From DASQHL01 sp963843685 (GTDB lineage: Bacteria; Chloroflexota; Dehalococcoidia; DSTF01; JACRBR01), in assembly GCA_963843685.1 (NCBI GenBank), contig CAWJLO010000008.1, positions 1 through 64,000 of the forward strand: 64,000 bases of DNA, in the 5' to 3' direction. The notes under the pieces were generated by a model, which saw only the letters and a program-made list of their open reading frames with translations, ran no database searches and was not told where the DNA came from. Made by a program: the position numbers and the translations under genes. Below are positions 36,456 to 45,124 of the stretch, piece by piece (position 1 is the stretch's first letter; each line of letters begins with the position of its first letter).

Positions 36456-37430
36456 ATGGGAGAAATAAACCGCGCAGCCCGTGGCGGGGTGGGTGCGGTG
36501 ATCGTGGCGATCGGGCTGACGGTGCTCGCACTGTCGGCCGGCTGGGCGTCCGGCGCCGTATACGACGGCCGCGTCCCCCACACCTGCGGCGCCGTCTGCA
36601 CCTCCTCCGCCTCCGCCGCCGGACCTGACGCCACCGTAGCTGCACCCGCCATCGCCATCCCGACGCCAGAGCCCACGGAACCCGCAGGCTTCCCCTTCGT
36701 CAGCGCCCGCTCCATCTCGATCATCGACTCCGCGTGCGGCGCCCAGATCTACGGCCGCAACGAGCACATGCGCCTGCCGCCCGCCAGCCTCACCAAGCTC
36801 ATGACGGCCGCCGTCGCCGTCGACCACATGAGCACCGACACGATGATCACGACCAACGTCGACGGTCAGAAGCTCTACGACGACACCGGCTCGACCATCA
36901 TGGGCCTGAAGCCCGGCATGCAGCTCTCGCTCCTCGATCTCCTCTACGGCCTCCTGCTCCCGTCGGGCAACGACGCCGCCATCACCATCGCCGAGGGCGT
37001 CGGCGGCACGCAGGACCATTTCGTCGAGATGATGAACGAAAAGGTGCAGTCGCTCGCGCTGACCGACACCCACTTCACCAATCCCCACGGCCTCGATGAC
37101 AACGACCTCTACTCGAGCGCCTACGACATGGCCATGCTCGCCCGCTACGTCATGCAGAACGACACGCTCCGCACGATCGTCTCGACCACGTCGTGGCAGC
37201 CGAAGTGGGACGGCCCGGAGATCTGGAACGGCAACCGCCTGCTCACCGACTATCCGGGCGCCGACGGTGTGAAGATCGGCTACACCGAGGACTCGGCGCA
37301 GACCATCGTGGGGTCGGCTGTGCGTGGTGGCCGCCGCATCATCGTCGCGCTGATGCGCAGCCAGGACCGCTACACGGATACGGAGCGCCTGCTCGACTGG
37401 GCGTTCGCCCAGCCCTCCGCCTGCCCCTAG
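36456..37430 (+). CDS. D-alanyl-D-alanine carboxypeptidase (penicillin-binding protein, S11 family)
   Basis: 324 aa. An N-terminal membrane helix/signal (about 10-33) and a Pro/Ala linker precede the S11 serine peptidase. SxxK is PPASLTKLM and SxN is LPSGNDA. The third motif is KIG (DGVKIGYTEDSAQ) rather than KTG. It trims the terminal D-Ala of peptidoglycan stem peptides outside the membrane. The C-terminal anchor of DacA is absent; the N-terminal helix may replace it. The Thr-to-Ile change could alter activity. Confidence 0.85.
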   Translation: MGEINRAARGGVGAVIVAIGLTVLALSAGWASGAVYDGRVPHTCGAVCTSSASAAGPDATVAAPAIAIPTPEPTEPAGFPFVSARSISIIDSACGAQIYGRNEHMRLPPASLTKLMTAAVAVDHMSTDTMITTNVDGQKLYDDTGSTIMGLKPGMQLSLLDLLYGLLLPSGNDAAITIAEGVGGTQDHFVEMMNEKVQSLALTDTHFTNPHGLDDNDLYSSAYDMAMLARYVMQNDTLRTIVSTTSWQPKWDGPEIWNGNRLLTDYPGADGVKIGYTEDSAQTIVGSAVRGGRRIIVALMRSQDRYTDTERLLDWAFAQPSACP

Positions 37431-37452
37431 CGCAAGCAGCGCGGTGCCCACG

Positions 37453-37468
37453 TATGACCTGTCCCCTA
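37453..37468 (+). repeat. Short interspersed motif, variant 2
   Basis: TATGACCTGTCCCCTA between convergent genes, a variant of the motif at 28107-28125. Confidence 0.4.
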
Positions 37469-38821
37469 CAACGGCCCGCCGCCCTCGACCTGCACCAGCG
37501 TCAGCGGCCGCGTCACGTCCAGCCGGAACCGCCCGCGCGCCGTCTTCTCGATGCGGAGGTACTCGCAGCGCTCCTCCAGCCGCTTCCGTAGCAGGATCAG
37601 CCGCGCCTCGAGGTTGTCCTTGATGTCCGGCAGCTCCAGCGTCTGGTCCAGCCGGATCTCGCGATTGCTGAATTCGACGCGCCCTTGCTCCTGGTAGTTG
37701 CGCAACAGCCGCCAGAGGATGCCGCCGGCCACGCCCTTGATCAGGTACTCGTTGTCCAGGAAGACGCTGTCGTCCTCCGCGTAGTGCTTGACCTCTGCCG
37801 CCCGCGCCTCCGTGCCGAGCTGTGGCGTCGGCTCCGAGGCCGTGCGCTCCGCGCGCCGCAGGTTCGCGATCACAACCGCTGCCTGGTTCGCGAGAATCCC
37901 CGCGACGCACTCGTCCGCCGACTGGAACGCGCCCGGCTGCTCGCTCTGCAGGCAGAGCACCCCCTCCAGCTGGTGGTACGCCAGCATCGGCACGACGATC
38001 TGGCTCTGCACCGCCGGCAACCCCGGCAGCGGGATCACCTGCTCGACGGGCACCGGCGCGTCCTTGCTCGCGGCCTCGGACGTGGCGTGCGTGTACGAAA
38101 GCTCGCGCCCCATGTGCGTCAGCCGCACCGCCTGCCGCCGCGCCGCCGCCACGCCGACGAGCCCGCTGCCAATCCGCACCTCCGACCCCGCGCCCGAAGA
38201 TGCGAACCCGGCGCTCGCCACCGTGTACAGCCGCTGCCCTGCCTCATCCACCAGCATCACGAACACGTGCTGATAGCCGAGCAGATCCGTGCACGCCTGC
38301 AGCACCGTCGCCAGCAGGTCGTCCATGTCGCCGACGGCCGCAATCCGTCGCGACACCTCCTCCACCCGCTCGATCCGCACGTCCCGTCGCGGCGAGCCCT
38401 TGAGCGACGGCCCCGCCAGCGGCGCGCACCGCTCGACACGGCAGACGTCAGTGCCCTTCAGCCGGAAGACGTTGGCCATGCCCTCGTCAGCCGCGACGGC
38501 GTCCAGCTTCGTCCGCATCCGCTCGAACAGCGGGCCCTCCCGCTCCGTCCTCTCATAGACCACGTCGAGCGCGAAGATCCGGCCGGTATCCGGCTCCACG
38601 ACCAGCACCTGGGCACGCGGGTTCACGCCGGTGTTGTGGTCAGTCTTGTTGAAGAACTGCCGGGACAGCGCCACGTGCGCCGCGTCGATCCGCTGCACCA
38701 CGCTGAGATACGTCACGTTCGGCGTCCCGTCCTCCGCCAGCGTGCAGATCGCCGCCGGGATGATCCCCTCCCAGCAGCTCGGGATGTCCTCCAGCGACGT
38801 GTCCAGATCGCGCGCGGTCAC
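37466..38821 (-). CDS. PPOX-like/GAF-domain protein
   Basis: 451 aa. About 1-130 resemble a pyridoxamine 5'-phosphate oxidase-like FMN-binding domain (AAICTLAEDGTPNVTYLSVV). About 165-330 is a GAF sensor domain (LLGYQHVFVMLVDEAGQRLYTVAS). The C-terminal ~100 residues look like a winged-helix part (GGILWRLLRNYQEQGR, FSNREIRLD). It may be a redox- or ligand-sensing regulator. The start ATG overlaps the upstream PPOX gene (ATGA at 38818-38821). Confidence 0.75.
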   Translation of the reverse strand: MTARDLDTSLEDIPSCWEGIIPAAICTLAEDGTPNVTYLSVVQRIDAAHVALSRQFFNKTDHNTGVNPRAQVLVVEPDTGRIFALDVVYERTEREGPLFERMRTKLDAVAADEGMANVFRLKGTDVCRVERCAPLAGPSLKGSPRRDVRIERVEEVSRRIAAVGDMDDLLATVLQACTDLLGYQHVFVMLVDEAGQRLYTVASAGFASSGAGSEVRIGSGLVGVAAARRQAVRLTHMGRELSYTHATSEAASKDAPVPVEQVIPLPGLPAVQSQIVVPMLAYHQLEGVLCLQSEQPGAFQSADECVAGILANQAAVVIANLRRAERTASEPTPQLGTEARAAEVKHYAEDDSVFLDNEYLIKGVAGGILWRLLRNYQEQGRVEFSNREIRLDQTLELPDIKDNLEARLILLRKRLEERCEYLRIEKTARGRFRLDVTRPLTLVQVEGGGPL

Positions 38822-39279
38822 AGCGGCTTACCCGCCCCTGGCCCCGGCGTCTGGTCGAACGCCGCCTCCGGCGCAAACGTCACGCGCATGACGTCGTCCA
38901 GCCACAGGTTGCGAACCACGGCCGGCGGATCCCCGATGAGTGTCGTAATCGTCAGGAACGCCTCGCGGTGGCTCTGCACCCACGCACGCTCGGCATCGTC
39001 GGCGGCGGCGGCCTCGCGAAAGGTGCCTTTCAGCTGCACGGAGCGGTACGACACGGGGTCCGCCAGCGTCAGCGCGATGCGCCCGTTCGATCGCAAGTTC
39101 GCGATCGTCCGTTCCGCTCGGTCCGTGTCGATGAATACGTCGACGGTCGCGCCATCAGCTCCGACCCGTGCCGCCCAGCCGTACACGCAGCTCGGCCGCG
39201 CCTCACCGTCCCCCGTCCCCACAAGGCCGGCGACGCCCGACTCGATGAACTCCCTGAGATCTGCGTCGATGCGGAACAT
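38818..39279 (-). CDS. Pyridoxamine 5'-phosphate oxidase-family protein
   Basis: 153 aa split-barrel flavin-binding protein. FIESGVAGLVGTGDGEARPS at the start and IALTLADPVSYRSVQLKG are typical of general-stress/PPOX-like proteins. ATG 39279 gives the family N-terminus. It is coupled to the downstream PPOX/GAF gene. Not expected to be the biosynthetic PdxH. Confidence 0.75.
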   Translation of the reverse strand: MFRIDADLREFIESGVAGLVGTGDGEARPSCVYGWAARVGADGATVDVFIDTDRAERTIANLRSNGRIALTLADPVSYRSVQLKGTFREAAAADDAERAWVQSHREAFLTITTLIGDPPAVVRNLWLDDVMRVTFAPEAAFDQTPGPGAGKPL

Positions 39280-39458
39280 CCCCCGTCCTCGCCTCCGTTC
39301 CCGGACTCGAAATTCACCCCGATCGGGCAGCTTAGCGATCTTATCCGATCCCCTTAGCAATCCAGTAGGAAGCGGTAGGGATCATGTAGGAACGCGGTGC
39401 CCGCCAGTCTGCGATGCTCGGTTCAACAAGCCATTCACCACACAGAAGGAGCATCGAA

Positions 39459-40874
39459 ATGACACTCGCGACGTCCACCAACCCGACGATCAGCACGTTC
39501 CCGGCGACGGCGCCGGACCTGGAGGCGCTCCGGTCACGCGTGGCCGGCGACGTCATCGACCCGGCCTCCGAGGCCTACGACGCAGCCCGCCAGGTCTTCG
39601 ACATCACCGTCGACCGCCGCCCGCTCGCCATCGTCCGCGTCGCCACCACCGCCGACGTGGTCGAGGCGGTGCGCTTCGTCCGCCAGCACGACCTGCCGCT
39701 GGCCGTCCGCAGCGGCGCCCACAGCGTCGCGGGCTTCAGCGCCGTCGAGGGCGGCATCGTCATCGACCTGTCAGCGATGCGCGGCGTGACGGTCGACCCG
39801 CAGACCGGCACGGCGCGCGTTCAGGCCGGCGCCACCTCCGGCGACCTCGCCGGCCCGGCCCACGCCTACGGTCTCGCCCTCTCGACCGGTGACGCCTCGT
39901 CGGTCGGTCTCGGCGGCCTGACGACGGGCGGCGGAATCGGCTTCATGGTGCGCAAGCACGGCCTCACCATCGACAACCTGCTTTCCGCGGAGGTCGTCAC
40001 CGCTGACGGCCGCGTCCGAACGGCCAGCGCCGCCGAGAACCCCGACCTGTTCTGGGCCATCCGCGGCGGCGGCGGCAACTTCGGCATCATCACGGAGTTC
40101 ACGTTCCAGCTCGCCCCCGTCGGCCAGGTGCTGGGCGGCGCGCTCGTGCTGCCGGCCACGCACGACGTGATCCGCGGCTACGTCGACTACATCGCGACCG
40201 CCCCCGACGACCTGACGACGATCACGAACTTCATGCACGCGCCGCCCGCGCCCTTCATCCCGGAAGGCCGTATCGGCGAGCCCGTGATGATGATCCTCGT
40301 CTGCTGGACCGGCGACCTCGAGGAAGGCGAGCGTGTAATCGCCCCGCTCCGCGCCCTCGCGACGCCCGTTGCCGACACCGTCGCGCCGATCCCGTACCCG
40401 GTGCTCTACAACTTCACCGAAGAGTCCACGAAGCCCCACGGCGTCGCCATCCGCTCCATGTACGCCGATGAGATCAGCGACGAGAGCATCGACGCCATCA
40501 TCGCCGGCATGGAGGTGGCGACGTCGCCGCTGGCCATGGTGCAGTTCCGCGGTCTCGGCGGCGCGATGGCCCGCGTCCCGCAGGACGCCACCGCCTTCGC
40601 CCACCGCGACAGGCAGTACATGGTCACGGTCCTGAGCCTGTGGGCGGACGCCGACGACGACGAGACGCCGCACCGTGCCTGGGCCGAGGCGCTCTGGCAG
40701 CAGATCCGCCACGACGCGACCGGCGTCTACGCCAACTTCCTGTCGAACGAAGGCCAGGCCCGCGTCCGCGAGGCCTACCCCGGCGCCACGTACGAGCGAC
40801 TGGTCGCCGTCAAGCGTGCCTACGACCCCGGCAACTTCTTCCGCCTCAACCAGAACATCGACCCGCGCGGCTAA
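39459..40874 (+). CDS. FAD-linked oxidase, BBE-like
   Basis: 471 aa. A PCMH-type FAD domain with the flavin-attaching His in VRSGAHSVAGFS and GGLTTGGGIGFMVRKHGL is followed by a substrate domain and the C-terminal BBE motif (YANFLSNEG, YDPGNFFRLNQNI). The second covalent Cys of bicovalent enzymes is not present, so single FAD attachment is likely. It oxidises an alcohol or sugar-like substrate; which one cannot be read. AAGGAG is seven bases before ATG 39459. Confidence 0.85.
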   Translation: MTLATSTNPTISTFPATAPDLEALRSRVAGDVIDPASEAYDAARQVFDITVDRRPLAIVRVATTADVVEAVRFVRQHDLPLAVRSGAHSVAGFSAVEGGIVIDLSAMRGVTVDPQTGTARVQAGATSGDLAGPAHAYGLALSTGDASSVGLGGLTTGGGIGFMVRKHGLTIDNLLSAEVVTADGRVRTASAAENPDLFWAIRGGGGNFGIITEFTFQLAPVGQVLGGALVLPATHDVIRGYVDYIATAPDDLTTITNFMHAPPAPFIPEGRIGEPVMMILVCWTGDLEEGERVIAPLRALATPVADTVAPIPYPVLYNFTEESTKPHGVAIRSMYADEISDESIDAIIAGMEVATSPLAMVQFRGLGGAMARVPQDATAFAHRDRQYMVTVLSLWADADDDETPHRAWAEALWQQIRHDATGVYANFLSNEGQARVREAYPGATYERLVAVKRAYDPGNFFRLNQNIDPRG

Positions 40875-40900
40875 GCGCGTCTCTCGACGGGGCAACAACG

Positions 40901-40926
40901 CGGGCCGGCGAAAATTCGCCGGCCCG
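40901..40926. terminator. Bidirectional terminator
   Basis: CGGGCCGGCGAA pairs with TTCGCCGGCCCG with a tight A-rich loop between the convergent FAD oxidase and P1 peptidase genes. A 12-base-pair stem, but no long T-run. Confidence 0.65.
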
Positions 40927-40932
40927 CCGCGC

Positions 40933-41955
40933 TCACCCCCGACGACTGACGACCGACGACTGACGACTCCCCGCAGCGGGATACCCCCCCAGCGACTCCG
41001 CCGCCAGCACCCCCCGCACAATCGCCCGCTCGACCGCGCGCGTCGCCAGCGCCTCCACCGTTCGGTACGCGCCCGCATCGACCGGGATCTCCCCCGTCGC
41101 CAGCACGAACACCGTGTCGCCGTCACCGGGCGTGTGCGCCGGCCGCACGGCGCGTGCAATCCCGTCGTGGCACACCGTCGCCACCCGGTTCGCCTGCTCC
41201 TTCGTCAGCAGCGCGTTCGTCGCCACGACCACCAGCACCGTGTTATCGCCCGCGGCCTCCGGCTGCCAGATGCGCCCCTCGCGCAGCACCTCGATCGTGT
41301 CTTCCAGCTTGCCGTCCGCCCGCCGCGCGCCCGCGATGATCTTCCCGTTCGCCGGTTCGATGACGTCTCCCGACGCGTTCACCGCCGCCAGCGCGCCCGC
41401 GATCAGCCCCGTGTGCCCGCGCTCGCTCGCCGTCCCCAGCCCGCCCTTCATCGCCCGCTCCGGCCCCAGCGCCTTCCCGACAGTCGCCCCCATCCCCGCG
41501 CCGACGTTCCCCTCGAGCGTGCTGCGTTTCGCGCTCGCCGCCGCCCGATACCCGTCGTCCGCCGTCGGCCAGCGATCGTGCCGGCCGATGCCAAGGTCGA
41601 ACAGGATCGCCGCCGGCACGATCGGCACCACGCCGCGCCCGAACGAGAATCCGACGCCGCGCTCGGCAAGAAAACGCATCACCCCGTCCGCCGCCCCCAG
41701 CCCGTACGCGCTCCCCCCGGCGATCACGATGCCATGCACCTGCGACACCAGCCGCCCCGGCGCCAGCAGCTCCGTCTCGCGCGTCCCCGGCGCCCCCCCG
41801 CGCACGTCCACCCCCGCCACGCACGGCGCATCCGGCAGCACGACGGTGCATCCCGTCGCCGCCCGCCGGTCCGCCCAGTGCCCCACGCGGATCCCCGCCA
41901 CGTCCGTAATGGACGACGGTCGTCGTTCGTCGGCCTTCGATCGTCTATTCGCCAT
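40933..41955 (-). CDS. P1-family (DmpA-like) aminopeptidase
   Basis: 340 aa. Family P1 self-processing Ntn hydrolases cleave before a catalytic Ser/Thr. ITDVAGIRVGHW near the start, GIVIAGGSAYGLGAADGVM, GVVPIVPAAILFDL and VVVATNALLTKEQ are recognisable. Such enzymes release N-terminal residues from peptides. The last ~11 residues (SRQSSVVSRRG) come from an imperfect CGACGACTGA repeat (40937-40972) and look like an accidental extension. Start taken at ATG 41955. Confidence 0.82.
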   Translation of the reverse strand: MANRRSKADERRPSSITDVAGIRVGHWADRRAATGCTVVLPDAPCVAGVDVRGGAPGTRETELLAPGRLVSQVHGIVIAGGSAYGLGAADGVMRFLAERGVGFSFGRGVVPIVPAAILFDLGIGRHDRWPTADDGYRAAASAKRSTLEGNVGAGMGATVGKALGPERAMKGGLGTASERGHTGLIAGALAAVNASGDVIEPANGKIIAGARRADGKLEDTIEVLREGRIWQPEAAGDNTVLVVVATNALLTKEQANRVATVCHDGIARAVRPAHTPGDGDTVFVLATGEIPVDAGAYRTVEALATRAVERAIVRGVLAAESLGGYPAAGSRQSSVVSRRG

Positions 41956-42043
41956 CGCGCGGAGTGTAGCGGGCACCTGCCCTGAACGGCAGCATCGCTC
42001 CAGCGCCTTGACAATCGCTCATGAGCGCGCACACGCTACACTC

Positions 42044-42880
42044 ATGCCTGAGAACGCGCTCGAGTCTCTCTGCCGTGACTGCGGGCAGCCAGCGTCATCC
42101 CACGACGGGGTCTCACAGGTCGCGCGTTGCGGCGAATGTTTCGACGGCTTCCTCCGCCAGCGCGATGTCGAGTTCCTGAGCAGCTACGCCGAGCTCGGCG
42201 TCGCCACCCGCCGCATCATTGCCGAGACATCGCTGCGCGCGCTCGTCATGGAGTCGCCGCCGCATCGCAAAGTGCTGGCTATGCACATCATGGAGCAGTA
42301 CGCGCTGGCTGCGTCTGACCTCATCGGTCTCTACTACAGCGTCAAGCAGCGCGGCCGCGAGCCGCTGATGAGCGCGTTCCTCAGCTTCAACCTGGACCGC
42401 GCATCGGCCGCCGCGTTCTTTCGCGAAATGGCAACCACTCCCGCGCCCGAGCTCCTGGCCGGCCTTGGACTCCCCGACGTAGACCAGATCGCCGATCGTT
42501 GCCCTTCGCTCTCGAAACGCGACGTTCGAGACCTCAAGAAGGCGCTCGTCCAGATGACGGGTGACTTCAAGCGCATGGGCGAGATGGGCGAGCCCGCCGT
42601 CATGCAGCTCGCGCAGTTCATCGACGATCGCGGCGGCACTGCCCTCGTCAAGCAGTCGGCGTGGCTCGACAACGTCGGCCTGCGTCCCGACCAGGTGGCC
42701 ACGATCGCCATCGACGACCGCCGCCGCACCGTAAATGTCACGGCCATCTCCGTGGACGAGAAGCGCCTTCAGAACGTGATCAGCGCTATCGACGCCATGA
42801 CCAACGCCGCCTCGAACCTGATCTACGGTGTACTCACGATGGCGCAAGAGGAGAGTCGCCGGACTCCTCAGCCTGACTAG
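42044..42880 (+). CDS. Hypothetical protein with N-terminal zinc ribbon
   Basis: 278 aa, not recognised. The N-terminus has two cysteine pairs (CRDCGQ and CGECF), likely one zinc site. Then follows an alpha-helical body with a conserved-looking stretch HRKVLAMHIMEQYALAASDLIGLYY. The C-terminal helix repeats INAMTNA-like hydrophobic spacing. It is free-standing; its last 47 bases overlap the end of the convergent methyltransferase gene. No signal peptide. Confidence 0.7.
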   Translation: MPENALESLCRDCGQPASSHDGVSQVARCGECFDGFLRQRDVEFLSSYAELGVATRRIIAETSLRALVMESPPHRKVLAMHIMEQYALAASDLIGLYYSVKQRGREPLMSAFLSFNLDRASAAAFFREMATTPAPELLAGLGLPDVDQIADRCPSLSKRDVRDLKKALVQMTGDFKRMGEMGEPAVMQLAQFIDDRGGTALVKQSAWLDNVGLRPDQVATIAIDDRRRTVNVTAISVDEKRLQNVISAIDAMTNAASNLIYGVLTMAQEESRRTPQPD

Positions 42881-43616
42881 GCTCTCGGTTCTGGGTTACT
42901 AGGTTCTCCGCGCCCGCACGAACAAGAAACAGCGGCACCCGCCGCCACCGCTCAAGACTCCGCCGCCCCTCCGCCCCCTCCCCCGCCGGCCGAGGCTCCC
43001 GCAGCTTCTCGATCACCATCCCCGCATCCTCCACCGCCCGCGCGTAGTCCTCGACCGTGTGCGTCCAGCCGTGGAACGTCATCGTCACACCGTCGTGCGT
43101 CACCGTGTCGTCCACCCGCTCGTTGTCGAAGTACGACCCCGAGATCACGATCTCACCCTCGTCGGAGATCGAGAGCCGCCCGGCGTCCGTCATCGGGTGC
43201 GCCACGCAGAAGCACAGCCGCCCCGACGGCTTGAGCACGCGCGCCGCCTCCCCCACCGCCCGCCGCATGTCCGTCATGGCGGCCATCGTCTGCAGCGAGT
43301 TGTACGCCACCACCGTCTCGAACGTCCCGTCCGCGAACGGCAGCCGCGTCCCGTCCCCGACAACATAGGCCGATGCCGCGTCCTCGTCCCGCGCGTGCCG
43401 CACCAGCGTCGGCGATCCGTCCAGCCCCACCACCCGGTGCCCCCGCGACGCCAGCGCCCGCACGACGCGCCCCTCCCCGCACCCGATCTCCAGCACCAGC
43501 CCGCCAGCCGGCCCCACGATCTCGTCGAAGAACGCCGGCGCGTAGTAGCCGAACACGTCACCGCCCGGCCGCCGCGCCCACGCGACCCAATTCTCGGCCT
43601 CGTCCTCCCACGTCAT
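42834..43616 (-). CDS. SAM-dependent class I methyltransferase
   Basis: 260 aa. The SAM-binding motif LEIGCGEGRVVRALASRG, acidic VVGLDGSP and the post-motif VAYNSLQTM are typical of type 11 methyltransferases. Substrate unknown. The start at ATG 43616 lies four bases after the mutM stop, so they are co-transcribed. An open frame fuses it to mutM only because mutM carries a frameshift. Confidence 0.85.
   Translation of the reverse strand: MTWEDEAENWVAWARRPGGDVFGYYAPAFFDEIVGPAGGLVLEIGCGEGRVVRALASRGHRVVGLDGSPTLVRHARDEDAASAYVVGDGTRLPFADGTFETVVAYNSLQTMAAMTDMRRAVGEAARVLKPSGRLCFCVAHPMTDAGRLSISDEGEIVISGSYFDNERVDDTVTHDGVTMTFHGWTHTVEDYARAVEDAGMVIEKLREPRPAGEGAEGRRSLERWRRVPLFLVRAGAENLVTQNREPSQAEESGDSPLAPS
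42890..42911. repeat. Short GGTTCT-type repeat
   Basis: GGTTCTGGGTTACTAGGTTCTC is an imperfect repeat of a GGTTCT unit lying in the overlap/end region of the methyltransferase gene. Minor. Confidence 0.3.
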
Positions 43617-43620
43617 CGAC

Positions 43621-44531
43621 CTAGACCACCGGCCGCGCGTGCAGCCGCGGCTTCCGTTTCGCCACCTTCTTCTTCGCGCCCGCGATCTTCGCCCCACGCG
43701 GCGCAGGCTGGCACTTCGGACAGAACACGCTGCTCCGCCCCCGATCTTGATCCGCCGCATCGCCGTCCCGCACACGAAGCACGGCTCCCCCTCGCGCCCG
43801 TACGCCTGCACCGTCGCCTGGTTCTGACCCGGCGCCCCGTCGACGTTGATGTGGTCCCGCAGCGTCGTCCCCAGGCTGCTCCCCCGCCCGTCGATCCCCA
43901 TCCGCAGCGCCCGAACGATGCCCGCGTGCAGCCGCGCCCAGTCGTCCGGCTTCAGCTTGTTCGCCGGCCGCAGCGGGTGGATCTTCGCGTAGTGCAGCGC
44001 CTCGTCCGTGTACAGGTTCCCCATCCCCGCCAGCACCGTCTGGTCCAGCAGCACCGACTTGATCGGCGCCGAGCGCTTCCCCGCCCGCGCCCGCAGCACC
44101 TCCGGCGTGAACTCCGCCTCCAGCGGCTCCGGCCCCAGCGCCTCCATCACCATCGTCGCGTCCTCGACGAGCCACATCGTCCCGAACTTGCGCAGGTCCG
44201 TCCACCGCAGCTCGTGCCCGTCGTCCAGCCCGAACACGGCGCGCACGTAGTCGTCCGGCGGGTCGCCCGGCGTCCGATACAGGATGTTCCCCGACATCCG
44301 CCGGTGGATCACCCACGCCCGCCCGTCGTCCAGGTCGACGATCAGGTACTTCCCCCGCCGACGCAGCCCGCGCACGACGCGCCCCGTCAGCTCGCGGCAG
44401 AACTCCCCCGCCGGCACGATCTGCACCAGCCGCGGCGCCTCCGGCGAGATCTCGCACGACGTGATCCGCCGCCCGACGATCCGCGCCTCCAGGTCCCGCC
44501 GCACCGTCTCCACTTCCGGCAGCTCAGGCAT
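43621..44531 (-). CDS. mutM: Formamidopyrimidine-DNA glycosylase (frameshifted)
   Basis: About 303 codons. The N-terminus MPELPEVETVRRDLE with catalytic Pro2/Glu3, the helix-two-turn-helix region (LLDQTVLAGMGNLYTDEALH) and the zinc finger (CFVCGTAM, then CPKC) identify Fpg/MutM, which removes oxidised purines from DNA. The finger reads correctly only if one base is added to the five-base C-run 43738-43742 (six needed). A lysine-rich tail ending HARPVV follows. The lesion is probably a homopolymer error. Confidence 0.87.
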
Positions 44532-44601
44532 GACGAGAGTCTACAGTCGTCGATTCAAAGGTCACAGCAAGCACGCCAAACGAGCGCACATCAAGACAGA
44601 A

Positions 44602-44623
44602 TGGCCGCGCAACAGCGCGGCCA
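44602..44623 (-). terminator. Terminator after the polA-DinB transcript
   Basis: TGGCCGCGC and GCGCGGCCA pair with a four-base loop, followed on the minus strand by TTCTGTCTTG. It is placed 48 bases past the DinB stop. Confidence 0.6.
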
Positions 44624-44631
44624 ACCATCCC

Positions 44632-44661
44632 TATAACCTATCCCCTATGACCTGTAACCTC
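44632..44661 (+). repeat. Short interspersed motif, variant 3
   Basis: TATAACCTATCCCCT followed directly by ATGACCTGTAACCTC, a doubled variant of the motif at 28107-28125. Confidence 0.4.
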
Positions 44662-44670
44662 GCACGCCTG

Positions 44671-45124
44671 CTACGGCGTGCCGACGTCCGGCGTCTCGAT
44701 CCCAAGCAGCGCCAGGTAATGGAAGATATCCGCCCGATGATGGATGTCGTGCTCCAGCAGGTGGTACGCGATCCAGTGACCGCTCACCGGCTCCGGATCG
44801 TCGTCGTATATCGCCTCGAGCCTGCTCTCGTCGCGCAAGAATGGCGTCCAGCCGCTCGCGCGTCCGCCGAAACGCCTCCTTGATCTCGTCTTTCGACCGC
44901 ACCGTACGCCACACGTCCGGCGCGTCAACGCCGTCCTTCACCGTCGTCCCCATCCAGATGTCGCGCGCAGACGCGATGTGCAGCAGGATCCCCCGGAAGT
45001 TCCACAGCTCCGGCTTCGGCGACCAGTTCATCTTGTCGTCCGGGATGTAGTCGACCAGCTTGATCAGCCCGTCGTTCAGCCGCGACCACACCGGCACGAT
45101 GTCCAACCGCGCGTACTCACTCAC
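44671..45124 (-). CDS. DinB-family protein (frameshifted)
   Basis: About 150 codons. GTG 45124 overlaps the polA stop (GTGA). The first part reads WSRLNDGLIKLVDYIPDDKM and GILLHIASARDIW. After loss of two bases in the CGCGC tract 44832-44836 the second part continues with RLEAIYDDDPEPVSGHW and HLLEHDIHHRADIFHYL. The His residues form the usual DinB metal site (H..H..H). Substrate unknown; family members include bacillithiol or mycothiol transferases. Confidence 0.8.

Noticed and set aside
42008..42042. A TTGACA ... TACACT promoter for the zinc-ribbon gene
   Set aside because: The spacer is 23 bases, too long for a sigma-70-type promoter, and the -10 would almost touch the start codon.
42834..44531. 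An apparent single 565-residue MutM-methyltransferase fusion
   Set aside because: The MutM zinc finger and tail continue in another frame to a stop at 43621, and the methyltransferase has its own ATG at 43616. The fusion results from a one-base indel in a C-run.
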